Shown: positions 16,388 to 25,666, numbered from the stretch's first letter. The stretch is 64,000 bases of DNA from Pontivivens nitratireducens (GCF_014235845.1 NZ_JACJUQ010000001.1:186001-250000), one strand, 5' to 3'. The notes: generated by a model not told the origin, from the letters alone. Numbers and translations are program-made.

Positions 16388-17143
16388 ATGCGCAAACAGG
16401 CATCTGACGGCACGGAATCGACCGGACTTTGGGGGCGCATCGGCCGCGGGGTCGCGGCGCTCGTCTCTCTGGCGCTGGTTGTCGGGCTCGGCATGTGGGT
16501 ATGGCGTATCGGCACGCAGGACGTGACGCAGGTTCCCGTGATTCTGGCCCAGAACGGTCCGATGCGTGTGCAGCCGGAGGATCCGGGCGGTACGCAGGCC
16601 CCCCATCAGGGGTTGGAGGTCAACGACGTGGTCGCGGGCGGTGACACCCCGTTGATCCGCGATGAGGTCATCCTCGCCCCCGCGCCCATGGACCCCGGTG
16701 AGCCTGAGGTCGAGACCGACACGCCCGAGGAGCAGGAGGAGCCCGCGACCGAGGATGTCGCCGCCGCCCCCGGTTCACGCCTGTCGCCCGTGACCAGCCT
16801 GAACCCGCGCGCCCGGCCCGACGACCTGTCCACCGTGGTGACGGAGGCCCCCCCGGCCCAGCCCGTCGAAATCGAGGACAGCGCCATTCCGCAAGGCGCG
16901 CACATGATCCAGCTCGGCGCATTTGACAGCGAACAGGTCGCGCTGCTGCAATGGGCCGGCCTGATCGACGCCCAGCCCGATCTGCTGGAAGGCAAGCAAC
17001 GCTATATCGAACAGACGACCTCCGGCGGGCGGACCCTGTTTCGCCTGCGCGCGGTCGGCTATGGCTCCGCCACGGAAACGCGGGCGGCATGTGCCGCACT
17101 CGCCGCCCGCGGGTTGCAGTGCATTCCGGTGCAGAAGCGATGA
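16388..17143 (+). CDS. SPOR domain membrane protein
   Basis: A 251-residue protein. The ATG at 16388 has AGAGGA upstream; a GTG at 16370 is an alternative. A short cytoplasmic N-terminus, one membrane helix (about residues 20-40, AALVSLALVVGLGMWVW) and a long acidic, Pro-rich periplasmic linker are followed by a C-terminal SPOR domain (about residues 170-251, starting MIQLGAFDS). SPOR domains bind denuded glycan strands at the division site, so a role in cell division or septal wall is likely. It overlaps nagZ by 4 bases. Confidence 0.9.
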   Translation: MRKQASDGTESTGLWGRIGRGVAALVSLALVVGLGMWVWRIGTQDVTQVPVILAQNGPMRVQPEDPGGTQAPHQGLEVNDVVAGGDTPLIRDEVILAPAPMDPGEPEVETDTPEEQEEPATEDVAAAPGSRLSPVTSLNPRARPDDLSTVVTEAPPAQPVEIEDSAIPQGAHMIQLGAFDSEQVALLQWAGLIDAQPDLLEGKQRYIEQTTSGGRTLFRLRAVGYGSATETRAACAALAARGLQCIPVQKR

Positions 17144-18141
17144 AAGCAGCTTTCATCATGGGCGTATCCGGCCCGGTTTTGACTGCGTGGGAGCGGGATT
17201 TCATCCGTGAGGCGCAGCCTTGGGGCTTTATCCTGTTCGATCGCAATCTGACGGATGCCGGTCAGATCAGGGCACTGAACGCGGACTTGCGACAGACGGT
17301 CGGGGCGGATGCGCCGATTCTGATCGATCAGGAGGGCGGTCGCGTGCAGCGATTGCGTCCCCCCCTGGCCGAGGAACGGATGCCGCCGCTGGATTTCATG
17401 CGGCTGCCTGCGGGAAAGCGCGCGCAGGCCATGGCCCTGCGCTATCGCCATATCGCATATGAGTTGCACGATCTGGGGATCGACGTGAATTGCGCCCCGA
17501 TGCTGGATGTGCCGGAGGACGAAACGCATCCGTTTCTGATGAACCGTTGCTACAGTCGCGATCCGGGCGAAATTGCGGAAATCGGTCGCGCGGTCATGCA
17601 GGCGCACCTTGCGGGTGGTGTCCTGCCCATCGCCAAGCATATTCCCGGCCATGGGCGCGGCACCGTGGACAGCCATTTCGGCCTGCCCGTTGTCGAGGCG
17701 GATCTGGATGAACTGCAACGGGATTTCGCCCCCTTCGCGGCCCTGTCCGACATCAGGATGGCGATGACCGCGCATGTCGTCTACACCGCGCTGGACGCGC
17801 AGGCCTGCGCCACCCTCAGCCCGGTGGTGGTGCGCTATATCCGCGATGTTCTGGGCTTCGACGGCTTGCTGATGACTGATGACCTGTCGATGCAGGCGCT
17901 TGGCGGCTCGTTCGAAAACCGGGTGCGCGGGTCGCTGGACGCAGGGTGCGACATGATCCTGCATTGCAATGGCGACCCGGCGGAAATGGCGGACATCGCA
18001 GCCGCCGTACCCGTTTTGAGCGGCCCCGCCGCCGCGCGGGCTGAGGCTGCCTTGGCGGAACGTCGCCCCCCCGAACCATTTGACGCGCAGGCGGCTTCTA
18101 TCGCCCTGGCCGCGCTGGAAGCGGAGGCGCGCGATGCCTGA
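17140..18141 (+). CDS. nagZ: Beta-N-acetylhexosaminidase
   Basis: A 333-residue glycoside hydrolase family 3 enzyme. The GH3 pattern is clear: DQEGGRVQRLRPP near residue 53, and the KH(I/F)PGHG signature as IAKHIPGHGRGTVDSH near residue 165, which carries the catalytic His-Asp pair. The nucleophile Asp is in LMTDDLSM. It removes GlcNAc from muropeptides during cell wall recycling in the cytoplasm. The ATG at 17140 overlaps the stop of the SPOR gene (ATGA), and the stop overlaps scpA by 8 bases, so all are co-translated. Confidence 0.95.
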   Translation: MKAAFIMGVSGPVLTAWERDFIREAQPWGFILFDRNLTDAGQIRALNADLRQTVGADAPILIDQEGGRVQRLRPPLAEERMPPLDFMRLPAGKRAQAMALRYRHIAYELHDLGIDVNCAPMLDVPEDETHPFLMNRCYSRDPGEIAEIGRAVMQAHLAGGVLPIAKHIPGHGRGTVDSHFGLPVVEADLDELQRDFAPFAALSDIRMAMTAHVVYTALDAQACATLSPVVVRYIRDVLGFDGLLMTDDLSMQALGGSFENRVRGSLDAGCDMILHCNGDPAEMADIAAAVPVLSGPAAARAEAALAERRPPEPFDAQAASIALAALEAEARDA

Positions 18142-18907
18142 CGACCTGCTGATCCGCGACCGCAATGAACGGCTGGCAGCCGAGGCATTGGTCGTGGATG
18201 TGGGCGGGTACGAGGGGCCGCTGGATGTGCTGCTGACGTTGAGCAGGACACAAAAGGTGGACTTGCGGCGCATCTCGATGGTGGAACTGGCGGATCAGTA
18301 TCTGTGCTTCGTGGACCTCGCCAAGGAATTGCGGATCGAACTGGCGGCGGACTATCTGGTAATGGCGGCCTGGCTCGCCTTTCTCAAATCGCGATTGCTG
18401 CTGCCGCCCGACCCGACCGAGGACGGCCCGAGTGGTGAGGAACTGGCCGCGCACCTAGCCTATCAGCTGGAGCGGCTGGAGGCGATGCGCAATGCGGCGG
18501 CAAAGCTGATGGCGCGCGACCGGCTGGGCCGCGATTTTCTGGCGCGCGGGCAGACGGAGGACGTCACCATGAAGCGGCGCATCGTCTATGATGCCAGCCT
18601 CGTGGAACTGCTGCGCGCCTATGCCGGTGTGAAAACACGTGAGGATTTTCAGCCGCTGCACTATCAGCGCGACGCGATCTACACGATGGAGCAGGCGCTG
18701 GAGCGGATGAAAGGTCTGATCGGCGCGGTTCTGGACTGGTCCGATCTGGAGGAGTATCTGCCCGAGGCATGGCGGCTGGACCCGAAGAAACGCCGCTCCG
18801 CCCTGGCATCGACCTTCGCCGCGTCGCTGGAGATGGTGAAGGCGGGAACCGTGGATATGCGGCAGGCCGAAACCTTCGGCCGGATCGAGTTGAGGGCGCG
18901 GGCATGA
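18134..18907 (+). CDS. scpA: Segregation and condensation protein A
   Basis: A 257-residue ScpA (kleisin). It starts at 18134, overlapping nagZ by 8 bases. The N-terminal SMC-binding part has GYEGPLDVLLTLSRTQKVDL and the middle has YLVMAAWLAFLKSRLLLP, both typical. The C-terminal winged-helix region binds the other end of SMC. With ScpB and SMC it forms condensin for chromosome compaction and segregation. It overlaps scpB by 4 bases. Confidence 0.95.
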   Translation: MPDDLLIRDRNERLAAEALVVDVGGYEGPLDVLLTLSRTQKVDLRRISMVELADQYLCFVDLAKELRIELAADYLVMAAWLAFLKSRLLLPPDPTEDGPSGEELAAHLAYQLERLEAMRNAAAKLMARDRLGRDFLARGQTEDVTMKRRIVYDASLVELLRAYAGVKTREDFQPLHYQRDAIYTMEQALERMKGLIGAVLDWSDLEEYLPEAWRLDPKKRRSALASTFAASLEMVKAGTVDMRQAETFGRIELRARA

Positions 18908-19524
18908 GCACCGAAACCCTGTTCGAGGCACCACCGATGGCGGAGCAGGAGCGCATGGTGGAGGCGATCCTGTTCGCGTCCTCCGAACCGCTCGACACAC
19001 GGGCTTTGACCGCCCGGTTGCCACATGGATGCGACGTGGCGCAGGCGCTTGCGCTGTTGCAGAAAAGATATGCCGGGCGTGGCGTGCATCTGCTGCGATC
19101 GGGCGACGACTGGGCGTTCCGCACCGCCGCGGACCTGTCGTTCCTGATGCAGAAGGAAGTGGTCGAGACGCGAAAGCTGAGCCGCGCCGCCATCGAGACA
19201 TTGGCAATCGTGGCCTATCACCAGCCGGTCACGCGCGCCGAGATCGAGGAGATTCGCGGCGTCTCCGTCTCACGCGGGACGGTGGATTTGCTGATGGAAC
19301 TGGATTGGATCCGGCTGGGACGCCGCCGGCAGACACCGGGGCGGCCCGTCACGTTTACCACGACGCCGGGGTTTCTGGCGCATTTCGGCCTTGAAACGCC
19401 CCGTGATCTGCCCGATTTGAAGGAATTGCGCGCGGCGGGGTTGCTCGACAATCGCCCGCCACCCGGCACTTCGGTGGAGCGGGAGGTGGACGACGACCAC
19501 GATCAGGACGATATGTTCGAGTAG
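18904..19524 (+). CDS. scpB: Segregation and condensation protein B
   Basis: A 206-residue ScpB made of two winged-helix domains. Family marks are MVEAILFASSEPLD near residue 18, ALLQKRYAGRGVHL, and ETLAIVAYHQPVTRAEIEEI in the second domain, with RGVSVSRGTVDLL after it. It forms a dimer that binds the ScpA linker. The C-terminal tail is acidic and His/Asp rich (residues 190-206). The ATGA overlap with scpA indicates coupling. The tat genes often found after scpB in related genomes are absent here. Confidence 0.95.
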   Translation: MSTETLFEAPPMAEQERMVEAILFASSEPLDTRALTARLPHGCDVAQALALLQKRYAGRGVHLLRSGDDWAFRTAADLSFLMQKEVVETRKLSRAAIETLAIVAYHQPVTRAEIEEIRGVSVSRGTVDLLMELDWIRLGRRRQTPGRPVTFTTTPGFLAHFGLETPRDLPDLKELRAAGLLDNRPPPGTSVEREVDDDHDQDDMFE

Positions 19525-19545
19525 GTTTATGGAAGAGGTTCGGCA

Positions 19546-19788
19546 ATGAACATGAATTCGATTATCAACATGGTGATGCGTCAGGTGATGCGCCGGGGCG
19601 TGAACTCCGCCTTCAGGAAATCCGATCAACTGCTGTCGCGCACCCGGCAACGCCCCGATCCATTGGCGGATCGGGAGCGCGCCTTGCAGGAGCGTGAGGA
19701 TGCCCTCGCCCAGATGGATCGTGAGGATGCCCTGCGCCAGCGCGAGGAAGAGATCGCGCGGCGCGAGGCCGAATTGCGCAACCGTTGA
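19546..19788 (+). CDS. Small charged coiled-coil protein, 80 aa
   Basis: An 80-residue protein starting 21 bases after scpB, with GAAGAGG as ribosome site. The N-terminus has an amphipathic segment (NSIINMVMRQVMRRGVNSAF); the C-terminal 40 residues are Arg/Glu-rich and look like a coiled coil (REDALRQREEEIARREAEL). Proteins starting MNxNSIxNMxxR are common in Rhodobacteraceae without known function. It is probably the last gene of the argS-scpB group. No function is assigned. Confidence 0.7.
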   Translation: MNMNSIINMVMRQVMRRGVNSAFRKSDQLLSRTRQRPDPLADRERALQEREDALAQMDREDALRQREEEIARREAELRNR

Positions 19789-19868
19789 ACGGGACCCGTC
19801 AGATTAGCAGCCGAAGCCGCGTGTTGATGGCTGCGTCTCCGACGGGGATATTTTTCGGAAAGTGAAAT

Positions 19869-20975
19869 TTAGAGTTTGAAGTGCTTCGCCAGCTTCAGAC
19901 CCTGACCCTGATAGTTCGAGTTCATGTCGGCACCGTAGAGTTTCTCTGGCCGCTGCTGCATCTTCTCATAGACCAGACGCCCGACGATCTGCCCGTGTTC
20001 CAGGGCAAACGGGGCCTCGTGGCACCGAACTTCCAACACGCCGCGTGAACCTGCGCCGCCGGCATCGGTATTGCCGAAACCGGGGTCGAAGAAGCCTGCA
20101 TAGTGCACGCGGAATTCCCCCACCATGGCGAGGTAGGGCGCCATTTCGGCGGCATATTCCGGCGGCACGTGCACCGCCTCACGGCTGACGAGGATATAGA
20201 ACGCGCCGGGATCGAGGATGATATGGCCGTCCGTGGCGTGCACTTCCTCCCAGAACGCATCGACCGGGTAGTGATTCAGGCGATCAAGGTCGATCAGGGC
20301 CGTGTGAGGCTTCGCCCGATAGCCCACCGGCCCCTCAAGGCTGAGATCGACGGAGAAGCCAAGCCCGCCGTCGATATGGGCCGGCCCATCGACCAGCCGG
20401 GTGGAGGCGTGCAGAGCCCTCAGGGCATCGTCGTCGAGCATGGCCTGGCCCTGGCGGAACCTGATCTGGTTCAGACGCAGGCCGGGCCGTACCAGCACGG
20501 AGAATGAGCGGGGGCTGATCTCCGCCCATAACGGCCCGGTATACCCGGCGTCGATCCGGTCGAACTCCTCCCCCTGATCGGTGATCAGGCGGGTGAATAG
20601 GTCCAGACGGCCGGTGGAGCTTTTGGCATTGGCCACCGCGTCGATTTCCGGGGGCAGGGCGAGGCTCTCCATCAGGGGCACCAGATAGACGCAGCCCTTT
20701 TCCAGCACCGCGCCGTTTTCCAGCGCTATGTCGTGCATGGCGAAATCGGCCAAACGCTCGGTCACGGTCGCGGTTCCCGGCAGAAAGGAGGCGCGCACCC
20801 GGTGCGCCACTGTTCCTAGCCGCAGATCGAGGCTGGCGGGCTGAATCTGCTCCGTCGGGATCGGTTGGGTCGCGGAGATCGCATTCGTCGCGATAAGCTG
20901 GGATATCGCCTGCGAGGGCAGCACACCCACGGGATCATTTATCAGGCTGGCGTCGGTCGTCACGGGCCGGGTCAT
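19869..20975 (-). CDS. dcd: dCTP deaminase (long alphaproteobacterial form)
   Basis: A 368-residue protein starting at 20975 (MTRPVTTDASLINDPVGVLP). It is nearly twice the length of E. coli Dcd (193). The first half carries the Dcd signature QIQPASLDLRLG and the catalytic segment KSSTGRLDLF; the second half resembles another dUTPase/Dcd fold and ends with VLEVRCHEAPFALEHGQ and a C-terminal LYGADMN motif. It converts dCTP to dUTP for dTMP synthesis. This double-length form is the usual one in the group, not a recent fusion. Single gene, minus strand, 80 bases from the 80-aa gene. Confidence 0.9.
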   Translation of the reverse strand: MTRPVTTDASLINDPVGVLPSQAISQLIATNAISATQPIPTEQIQPASLDLRLGTVAHRVRASFLPGTATVTERLADFAMHDIALENGAVLEKGCVYLVPLMESLALPPEIDAVANAKSSTGRLDLFTRLITDQGEEFDRIDAGYTGPLWAEISPRSFSVLVRPGLRLNQIRFRQGQAMLDDDALRALHASTRLVDGPAHIDGGLGFSVDLSLEGPVGYRAKPHTALIDLDRLNHYPVDAFWEEVHATDGHIILDPGAFYILVSREAVHVPPEYAAEMAPYLAMVGEFRVHYAGFFDPGFGNTDAGGAGSRGVLEVRCHEAPFALEHGQIVGRLVYEKMQQRPEKLYGADMNSNYQGQGLKLAKHFKL

Positions 20976-21033
20976 ACGGGTAGCCTCGCAAGCGAAACGC
21001 CGGGCTGGGGGCACCGGCGTTCAAAAAATCAAT

Positions 21034-21110
21034 TGGTCGGGCTAGCAGGACTCGAACCTGCGACCTTCCGTCCCCCAGACGGACGCGCTACCAGGCTGCG
21101 CTATAGCCCG
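21034..21110 (-). tRNA. tRNA-Pro (anticodon GGG)
   Basis: On the minus strand the acceptor CGGGCTA (21110-21104) pairs with TAGCCCG, the discriminator is A and CCA is encoded (21036-21034); the total is 77 bases. The anticodon stem TCCGT/ACGGA closes the loop CTGGGGG, which gives anticodon GGG. The T loop is TTCGAGT. The D loop has the usual GCCTGGTAGCGC. Confidence 0.95.
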
Positions 21111-21163
21111 ACCGTGGGCGAGGTATTGCCTCAAACGGCGGGCGGCTTCAAGCGCGTTTTCTA

Positions 21164-21658
21164 TCATTCTTCGGTATTGGGGGCAGGATGCGTGTCCATC
21201 CGCTGCCGAAGGTTTTCCAGACGGGTCAGGATCGAGCGCATCGCGGCGGCGCGGGCGGGGTCGGACGGTTTTGATTCAGTCGGCGTGGCGGGCATGTCAT
21301 CCTCCTGTTCGGCCAGCCCCTCGACCGGCACGTCGTTCCACAGATCGGGTTCCTCCACCACGTCATCGGCATCAGGGCTGGCGTCGGGGGTTCCGTAGCG
21401 TTTTGACAGGGATTTCACTCCTTGTTCGCGCAGCATTTTCTGAACGCCGCGAATGGTCATGCCCTGCGTATAGAGCAGCTCGCGAATCGCGATGAGGAGC
21501 TGGACGTCCTCGGGGCGGTAATAGCGACGTCCGCCGCCCCGCTTGACGGGTTTGATCTGGGTGAACTTGCTTTCCCAGAATCGCAGGACATGCGCGGGGA
21601 CGGCGACCGTCTCCGACACTTCGGAGATCGTCCTGAAGGCCTGCGATGATTTTTCCAT
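21164..21658 (-). CDS. MerR family transcriptional regulator
   Basis: A 164-residue protein with an N-terminal MerR winged helix (residues 8-80; the pattern [18 protein letters not shown] and [15 protein letters not shown]). The C-terminal half is acidic and Pro-rich with no clear effector domain. It is found between tRNA-Pro and ihfA throughout Rhodobacteraceae. The effector and targets are unknown. The gap to ihfA is 16 bases, so it is probably the second gene of that transcript. Confidence 0.92.
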   Translation of the reverse strand: MEKSSQAFRTISEVSETVAVPAHVLRFWESKFTQIKPVKRGGGRRYYRPEDVQLLIAIRELLYTQGMTIRGVQKMLREQGVKSLSKRYGTPDASPDADDVVEEPDLWNDVPVEGLAEQEDDMPATPTESKPSDPARAAAMRSILTRLENLRQRMDTHPAPNTEE

Positions 21659-21674
21659 ATGCCCTGCGGCGGAC

Positions 21675-21977
21675 TCAGGCCTTGTTGCCTGCGTCCACCC
21701 TGTCCTTCATGAGGTGAGAGGGGCGGAAGGTCAGCACGCGGCGCGGGTCGATCGGGACCTCCTCACCGGTCTTGGGGTTCCTGCCGATGCGGGCGGTCTT
21801 GTCCCGAACGGAAAAGGTGCCGAAGGACGAAATCTTGACCTGTTGGCCGCTGACCAGTGCGTCAGACATGTGTTTGAGCACGTCCTCAACCAGTTGAGCG
21901 GATTCATTGCGGCTCAACCCGACCTCACGATAGACAGCCTCGCTGAGGTCCATACGTGTCAATGTCTTCTCGCCCAT
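21675..21977 (-). CDS. ihfA: Integration host factor alpha subunit
   Basis: A 100-residue HU/IHF protein. The beta-arm with the DNA-inserting Pro is in [20 protein letters not shown], and the N-terminus [20 protein letters not shown] matches IhfA. IHF bends DNA sharply in transcription and recombination as a heterodimer with IhfB (not in this window). It starts at 21977 with AAGGATTCCCC upstream and is followed at 16 bases by the MerR gene. Confidence 0.95.
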   Translation of the reverse strand: MGEKTLTRMDLSEAVYREVGLSRNESAQLVEDVLKHMSDALVSGQQVKISSFGTFSVRDKTARIGRNPKTGEEVPIDPRRVLTFRPSHLMKDRVDAGNKA

Positions 21978-22078
21978 GGGGAATCCTTCGTAATCCGCGA
22001 AACGTTCCGGAAAGCGTATTGGGATTCACGAAAGAGAGTCAATATCAGGGGTTTGCAAGACGATGCGAAAGCGGCGCT

Positions 22079-23053
22079 TTACCAGCGCATCAGCGCGGCA
22101 CCCCATGCCAGACCGCCGCCGATCGCCTCCATCAGAATCAGGTCGCCGGACTTGATGCGTCCATCCGCGCGCGCCACGGACATGGCCATCGGGATCGAGG
22201 CGGCCGAGGTGTTCCCGTGATCCTGGACCGTCACCACGATCCGATCGATAGGCAACGACATCTTGTTTGCGACAGCCGAGATGATGCGCAGATTGGCCTG
22301 ATGTGGCACCACGTAGGATACGTCGTCGGGCGATACGCCGGCCTTTTCCATCGCCGTGTTGCCAGCTGCCGAAAGCTTGCCGACCGCGTGCTTGAAGACC
22401 TCGGGTCCCTGCATCCGCAACACGCCTATCGTCCCGGTGGATGAGACGCCGCCATCGACATAGAGCAGGTGGTTGTACTTTCCGTCGGAGTGCAGGTCGG
22501 TGCTGAGGATGCCGGCATCCGCGCTGGTTCCGTCACCCTCACGCGCTTCGAGAATCACGGCTCCCGCGCCGTCCCCGAACAGGACGCAAGTTCCCCGGTC
22601 GGTCCAGTCGAGAATGCGGGAGAAGGTTTCCGCCCCGATCACCATGATCCGTTTGGCCTGCCCGGCCTTGATCATCGCGTCCGCATTGGCGAGCGCATAG
22701 ATAAAGCCCGCGCAAACCGCCTGCATGTCGAAGGCGAATCCGCCAGCGCCGATGGCATGCTGGACGCGCGTGGCGGTAGAGGGGAATGTCTGGTCGGGCG
22801 TCGCTGTGGCCAGGACGATGGCGTCGATGTCGGACCCCTGCAGCCCGGCATCGTTCAACGCGGCCCGTGCGGCCTCGATCGCGAGATCGGAGGTTTTCTG
22901 ATCATCGGCGGCGAAGTGGCGGCGCTCGATGCCTGTGCGGGCGCGAATCCACTCATCCGTGGTGTCCAAGGTCGCCTCGAACTCCGCGTTCGAAACGACA
23001 CGTTCTGGCAGATAGTGGCCGCAACCGACGGGAACCGCACGTAATATTGTCAT
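22079..23053 (-). CDS. fabH: Beta-ketoacyl-ACP synthase III
   Basis: A 324-residue thiolase-fold enzyme. The catalytic triad is complete: Cys114 (AVCAGF), His251 (VVPHQANLR) and Asn281 (DHGNTSAAS). It condenses acetyl-CoA with malonyl-ACP to start fatty acid synthesis. The start overlaps the stop of plsX by 4 bases, so the genes are coupled, and ihfA follows after about 100 bases. Length is normal. Confidence 0.97.
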   Translation of the reverse strand: MTILRAVPVGCGHYLPERVVSNAEFEATLDTTDEWIRARTGIERRHFAADDQKTSDLAIEAARAALNDAGLQGSDIDAIVLATATPDQTFPSTATRVQHAIGAGGFAFDMQAVCAGFIYALANADAMIKAGQAKRIMVIGAETFSRILDWTDRGTCVLFGDGAGAVILEAREGDGTSADAGILSTDLHSDGKYNHLLYVDGGVSSTGTIGVLRMQGPEVFKHAVGKLSAAGNTAMEKAGVSPDDVSYVVPHQANLRIISAVANKMSLPIDRIVVTVQDHGNTSAASIPMAMSVARADGRIKSGDLILMEAIGGGLAWGAALMRW

Positions 23054-24093
23054 TCGTTGGGCTCCGCTGCCTTCGCCACTCGCTCCGCGACCTTTTGGGT
23101 GAAGCCGTTCTGGGCCAGCCGGAAAGCCAGCTTGATCGCCGCAGAGACGCCCGTCGCGTCCGCGCCGCCGTGGGATTTTACCACGGCGCCGTTCAGGCCG
23201 AGGAACACCCCGCCATTCCGGCGGCGCGGGTCCAGGCGTTTTTGCAGTCGGCGCAGCGAGGTCAGGGCGAACAGGGCACCGATGCGGCTGAAGACTGAAT
23301 GCCCCATCGCCTCACGCAGGAAGCTGTGAATCAGGGTTGCCGTGCCCTCGGCCGTTTTCAGAGCCACGTTGCCGGTAAAACCGTCGGTCACGATGACATC
23401 CACCTCACCCGTGCCGATGTCGCTGCCTTCGGCAAAACCGACGAAGCGCATACCACTGTCCGGTTCGGCGGCAAGGGATTCGAGCAGGGTCGCGGCCTCA
23501 TGCAAGGCCGCACGGCCCTTGTGCTCCTCCGTCCCGACATTCAAAAGCCCGACGCGCGGCTGGTCGAGGTTGAGATCGAGGCGGGCATATTCCGTCCCCA
23601 TGATTGCGTATTGGACCAGATCGCGTGCCTCCGCCCGGATGTCGGCACCCACGTCCAGCACGACGGTATGACCCGTCTTGCCGCGCGACGGCCACAGGAC
23701 CGCGATTGCGGGGCGGTCCACGCCAGGTGCACGCCGCAACCGCAGCATGGAAATCGCCATCAGCGCGCCGGTATTGCCACAGGACACAGCGACTGTCGCG
23801 TCGCCCTTTTCCACCGTCTGGAGCGTACCCCACATGGAACTGTCCTTGCCCGAGCGCATGGCGCGGGAGGGTTTCTCCGTCATGGAGATGACATCATCAC
23901 AGTGTCTGATCTCGACAATACCGTCGAGGGCCTGCTGTTTTTCGATGAGGGGGCGAAGCTCCGCCTCGTCACCATGGACGATATAGCGGATTTCATCATT
24001 CTTGCTGGCGGAGATTACCATCCCACCAACAATGGCTGCCGGGCCGCTGTCGCCGCCCATGGCATCAATCGAGATTACGATATCGCGGGCCAT
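23050..24093 (-). CDS. plsX: Phosphate acyltransferase PlsX
   Basis: A 347-residue enzyme starting at 24093 (MARDIVISIDAMGGD) with GGAGG about 11 bases upstream. The N-terminal motif SIDAMGGDSGP and the central segments VSCGNTGALMAI and VDVIVTDGFTGNVALKTAEG are characteristic. It makes acyl-phosphate from acyl-ACP for membrane phospholipid synthesis at the membrane. The gene sits between rpmF and fabH, a classical order. A perfect hairpin lies between rpmF and this gene. Confidence 0.97.
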   Translation of the reverse strand: MARDIVISIDAMGGDSGPAAIVGGMVISASKNDEIRYIVHGDEAELRPLIEKQQALDGIVEIRHCDDVISMTEKPSRAMRSGKDSSMWGTLQTVEKGDATVAVSCGNTGALMAISMLRLRRAPGVDRPAIAVLWPSRGKTGHTVVLDVGADIRAEARDLVQYAIMGTEYARLDLNLDQPRVGLLNVGTEEHKGRAALHEAATLLESLAAEPDSGMRFVGFAEGSDIGTGEVDVIVTDGFTGNVALKTAEGTATLIHSFLREAMGHSVFSRIGALFALTSLRRLQKRLDPRRRNGGVFLGLNGAVVKSHGGADATGVSAAIKLAFRLAQNGFTQKVAERVAKAAEPNE

Positions 24094-24113
24094 AGTTCTG
24101 GTCTGCCTCCCAT

Positions 24114-24134
24114 GGGTGCGGTCTGACCGCACCC
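24114..24134. promoter_or_regulatory. Hairpin between rpmF and plsX
   Basis: GGGTGCGGT (24114-24122) and ACCGCACCC (24126-24134) are perfect 9-bp arms around a 3-base loop. On the minus strand the structure lies after the rpmF stop and just before the plsX ribosome site, without a T tract. It could stabilise the rpmF mRNA end or modulate plsX translation. Confidence 0.5.
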
Positions 24135-24153
24135 CGTTTGACTACCAGCTAAC

Positions 24154-24360
24154 TTACGCTGCGTCTTCGTCCAGATCGATTTCGTCAGCAAGTGCCACGA
24201 CTTCACGATCTGCATAGTGACCGCAGGAGGGGCACACGTGGTGGGGGCGACGCAGTTCGCCACAATTGCCGCACTCGTTCGGGTTGGATGCAACCAGCGC
24301 ATCGTGGGAGCGACGCATGCCGCGCTTGGAGCGCGTGATCTTGCTCTTTGGAACTGCCAT
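24154..24360 (-). CDS. rpmF: 50S ribosomal protein L32
   Basis: A 68-residue protein. The N-terminus [20 protein letters not shown] is typical. Four cysteines for zinc are kept: CGNC at residues 34-37 and CPSC at about 48-51. The start is at 24360. The C-terminus is acidic. It is part of the large ribosomal subunit. It lies between the DUF177 gene and plsX, as in many bacteria. Confidence 0.97.
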   Translation of the reverse strand: MAVPKSKITRSKRGMRRSHDALVASNPNECGNCGELRRPHHVCPSCGHYADREVVALADEIDLDEDAA

Positions 24361-24509
24361 GACTAACCTCGGTCGTTTTCGCGGGTCTCGCGTGACCCTG
24401 TATGTTTCGTGGCGCCCGGAGGGATTATCGCGCCGCGACTCCACCCGTAAAACGTCTCTTGAATGAGAGCGGCAAAATACGCATCACGCGCAGCGGTGCA
24501 AGGGGAATC

Positions 24510-25064
24510 TTACGACTTGTCCGAGAGTTTCTCTTTCAACGCCGCCAAAGCGGCAAACGGCTTCTCCTTCTCGGGGTCATCATCGGCGGTATTGGTGATG
24601 TGATCGCCGGTTCCCACGCCCTTCGCCTTGGGGTAGGCGGGCAGGGCCAGGGCGGCGGCCTCCGTCGCGACCAGACCCACGTCCAGCGTGCGGGTCAGCG
24701 GTTCCAGCGCGTCCTCCTCGTCGCTGTCTAGGTCGATATTTTCGGGATCGATATCGGGGGAATAGACCCGCTCGACCTTATCATTCAATTTGGTTTTGAC
24801 CGGGGCCAAAGTTACGACGCAGCTTTGCACGACGGTGCCGCGCAGGCGCCCGTTCAGGCGCAGACCATCGTGGCCCTCCCGCTCGATCGTGCCCGAGAAA
24901 CTCAACTCATCGACCGATATCGCGCCGAACAGATCCGCCAGGGCGGCGCGCTCCTCCTCCGTCGCGGTCTCATCAAAGCTGTGCTGTCCGTCGCGGATCA
25001 ACCGTTGAGTGGCGAGCGGGCGGGGAAACTCGATCCTGGTTCCCCGGTGCGGTGCGTTGGCCAT
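24510..25064 (-). CDS. DUF177 (YceD) 23S rRNA accumulation protein
   Basis: A 184-residue YceD/DUF177 protein starting at 25064 (MANAPHRGTRIEFPRPL). It has the RGTVVQSCVVTLAPV segment and the acidic DSDEEDALEPL stretch typical of the family, and a charged C-terminus ending ALKEKLSDKS. In E. coli YceD is needed for normal 23S rRNA levels and is encoded just before rpmF, as here. Longer reading frames to 25262 enter the bamE promoter region and are not used. Divergent from bamE with 93 bases between. Confidence 0.9.
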   Translation of the reverse strand: MANAPHRGTRIEFPRPLATQRLIRDGQHSFDETATEEERAALADLFGAISVDELSFSGTIEREGHDGLRLNGRLRGTVVQSCVVTLAPVKTKLNDKVERVYSPDIDPENIDLDSDEEDALEPLTRTLDVGLVATEAAALALPAYPKAKGVGTGDHITNTADDDPEKEKPFAALAALKEKLSDKS

Positions 25065-25157
25065 GTGATCGCTCCTGTCATCTGTTTGCTTGCCCTGCGA
25101 AGATGCGCAGGTTAGCAACGTTTGGAAATAGCCTGACGCCCGTGGGAGGCCAACCTT

Positions 25158-25625
25158 ATGATCCGTATTTCCGATTTTAACGTGCCCGGCCTCAACCTCG
25201 GAGGTGTCGCGCTGGCCGCAGTCCTGGTTCTGGGCGCCTGTGCACCGCGATTTCAGAGCCATGGCTACGCCCCGCCCGATGTCGAGCTGGACCGCATCGT
25301 TGTCGGACAGGACACCAAGCGCACCGTCGGCACCGCGCTGGGGCGTCCTGGGGATACCGGGATCCTGACCGACGATGCGTGGTATTACGTCGCGACCAAT
25401 ACCGAGACCTATCTGTATCGCGCCAAGGAAGTGACCGAACGCCGCGTGGTCGCCGTGCAGTTCGACGACGATCAGATCGTGCGCGATGTTTCCGTCTATG
25501 GCATTGAGGACGGGCGGCCGGTCGAGCTGGTATCGCGCACCACCGAGACGTTCGGCAACGAACTGTCCGTGGTTCAGCAGATTTTGGGCAACCTGCTCAA
25601 TCCGGGCAACCTGATCGGCGAGTGA
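25158..25625 (+). CDS. bamE: Outer membrane assembly lipoprotein BamE
   Basis: A 155-residue SmpA/OmlA protein. It has a lipoprotein signal with lipobox LGAC, the lipidated Cys at residue 28, then the short BamE fold: IVVGQDTKRTVGTALGRPGDTG and DAWYYVATNTETYL. It is the small subunit of the BAM complex that inserts beta-barrels in the outer membrane. It is divergent from DUF177, as in related genomes. A short Gly-rich and Asn-rich tail follows. Confidence 0.92.
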   Translation: MIRISDFNVPGLNLGGVALAAVLVLGACAPRFQSHGYAPPDVELDRIVVGQDTKRTVGTALGRPGDTGILTDDAWYYVATNTETYLYRAKEVTERRVVAVQFDDDQIVRDVSVYGIEDGRPVELVSRTTETFGNELSVVQQILGNLLNPGNLIGE

Positions 25626-25666
25626 GGCCGATCGGTCCCGGCAGCGTTACCGGCGCGCATTAAAGG

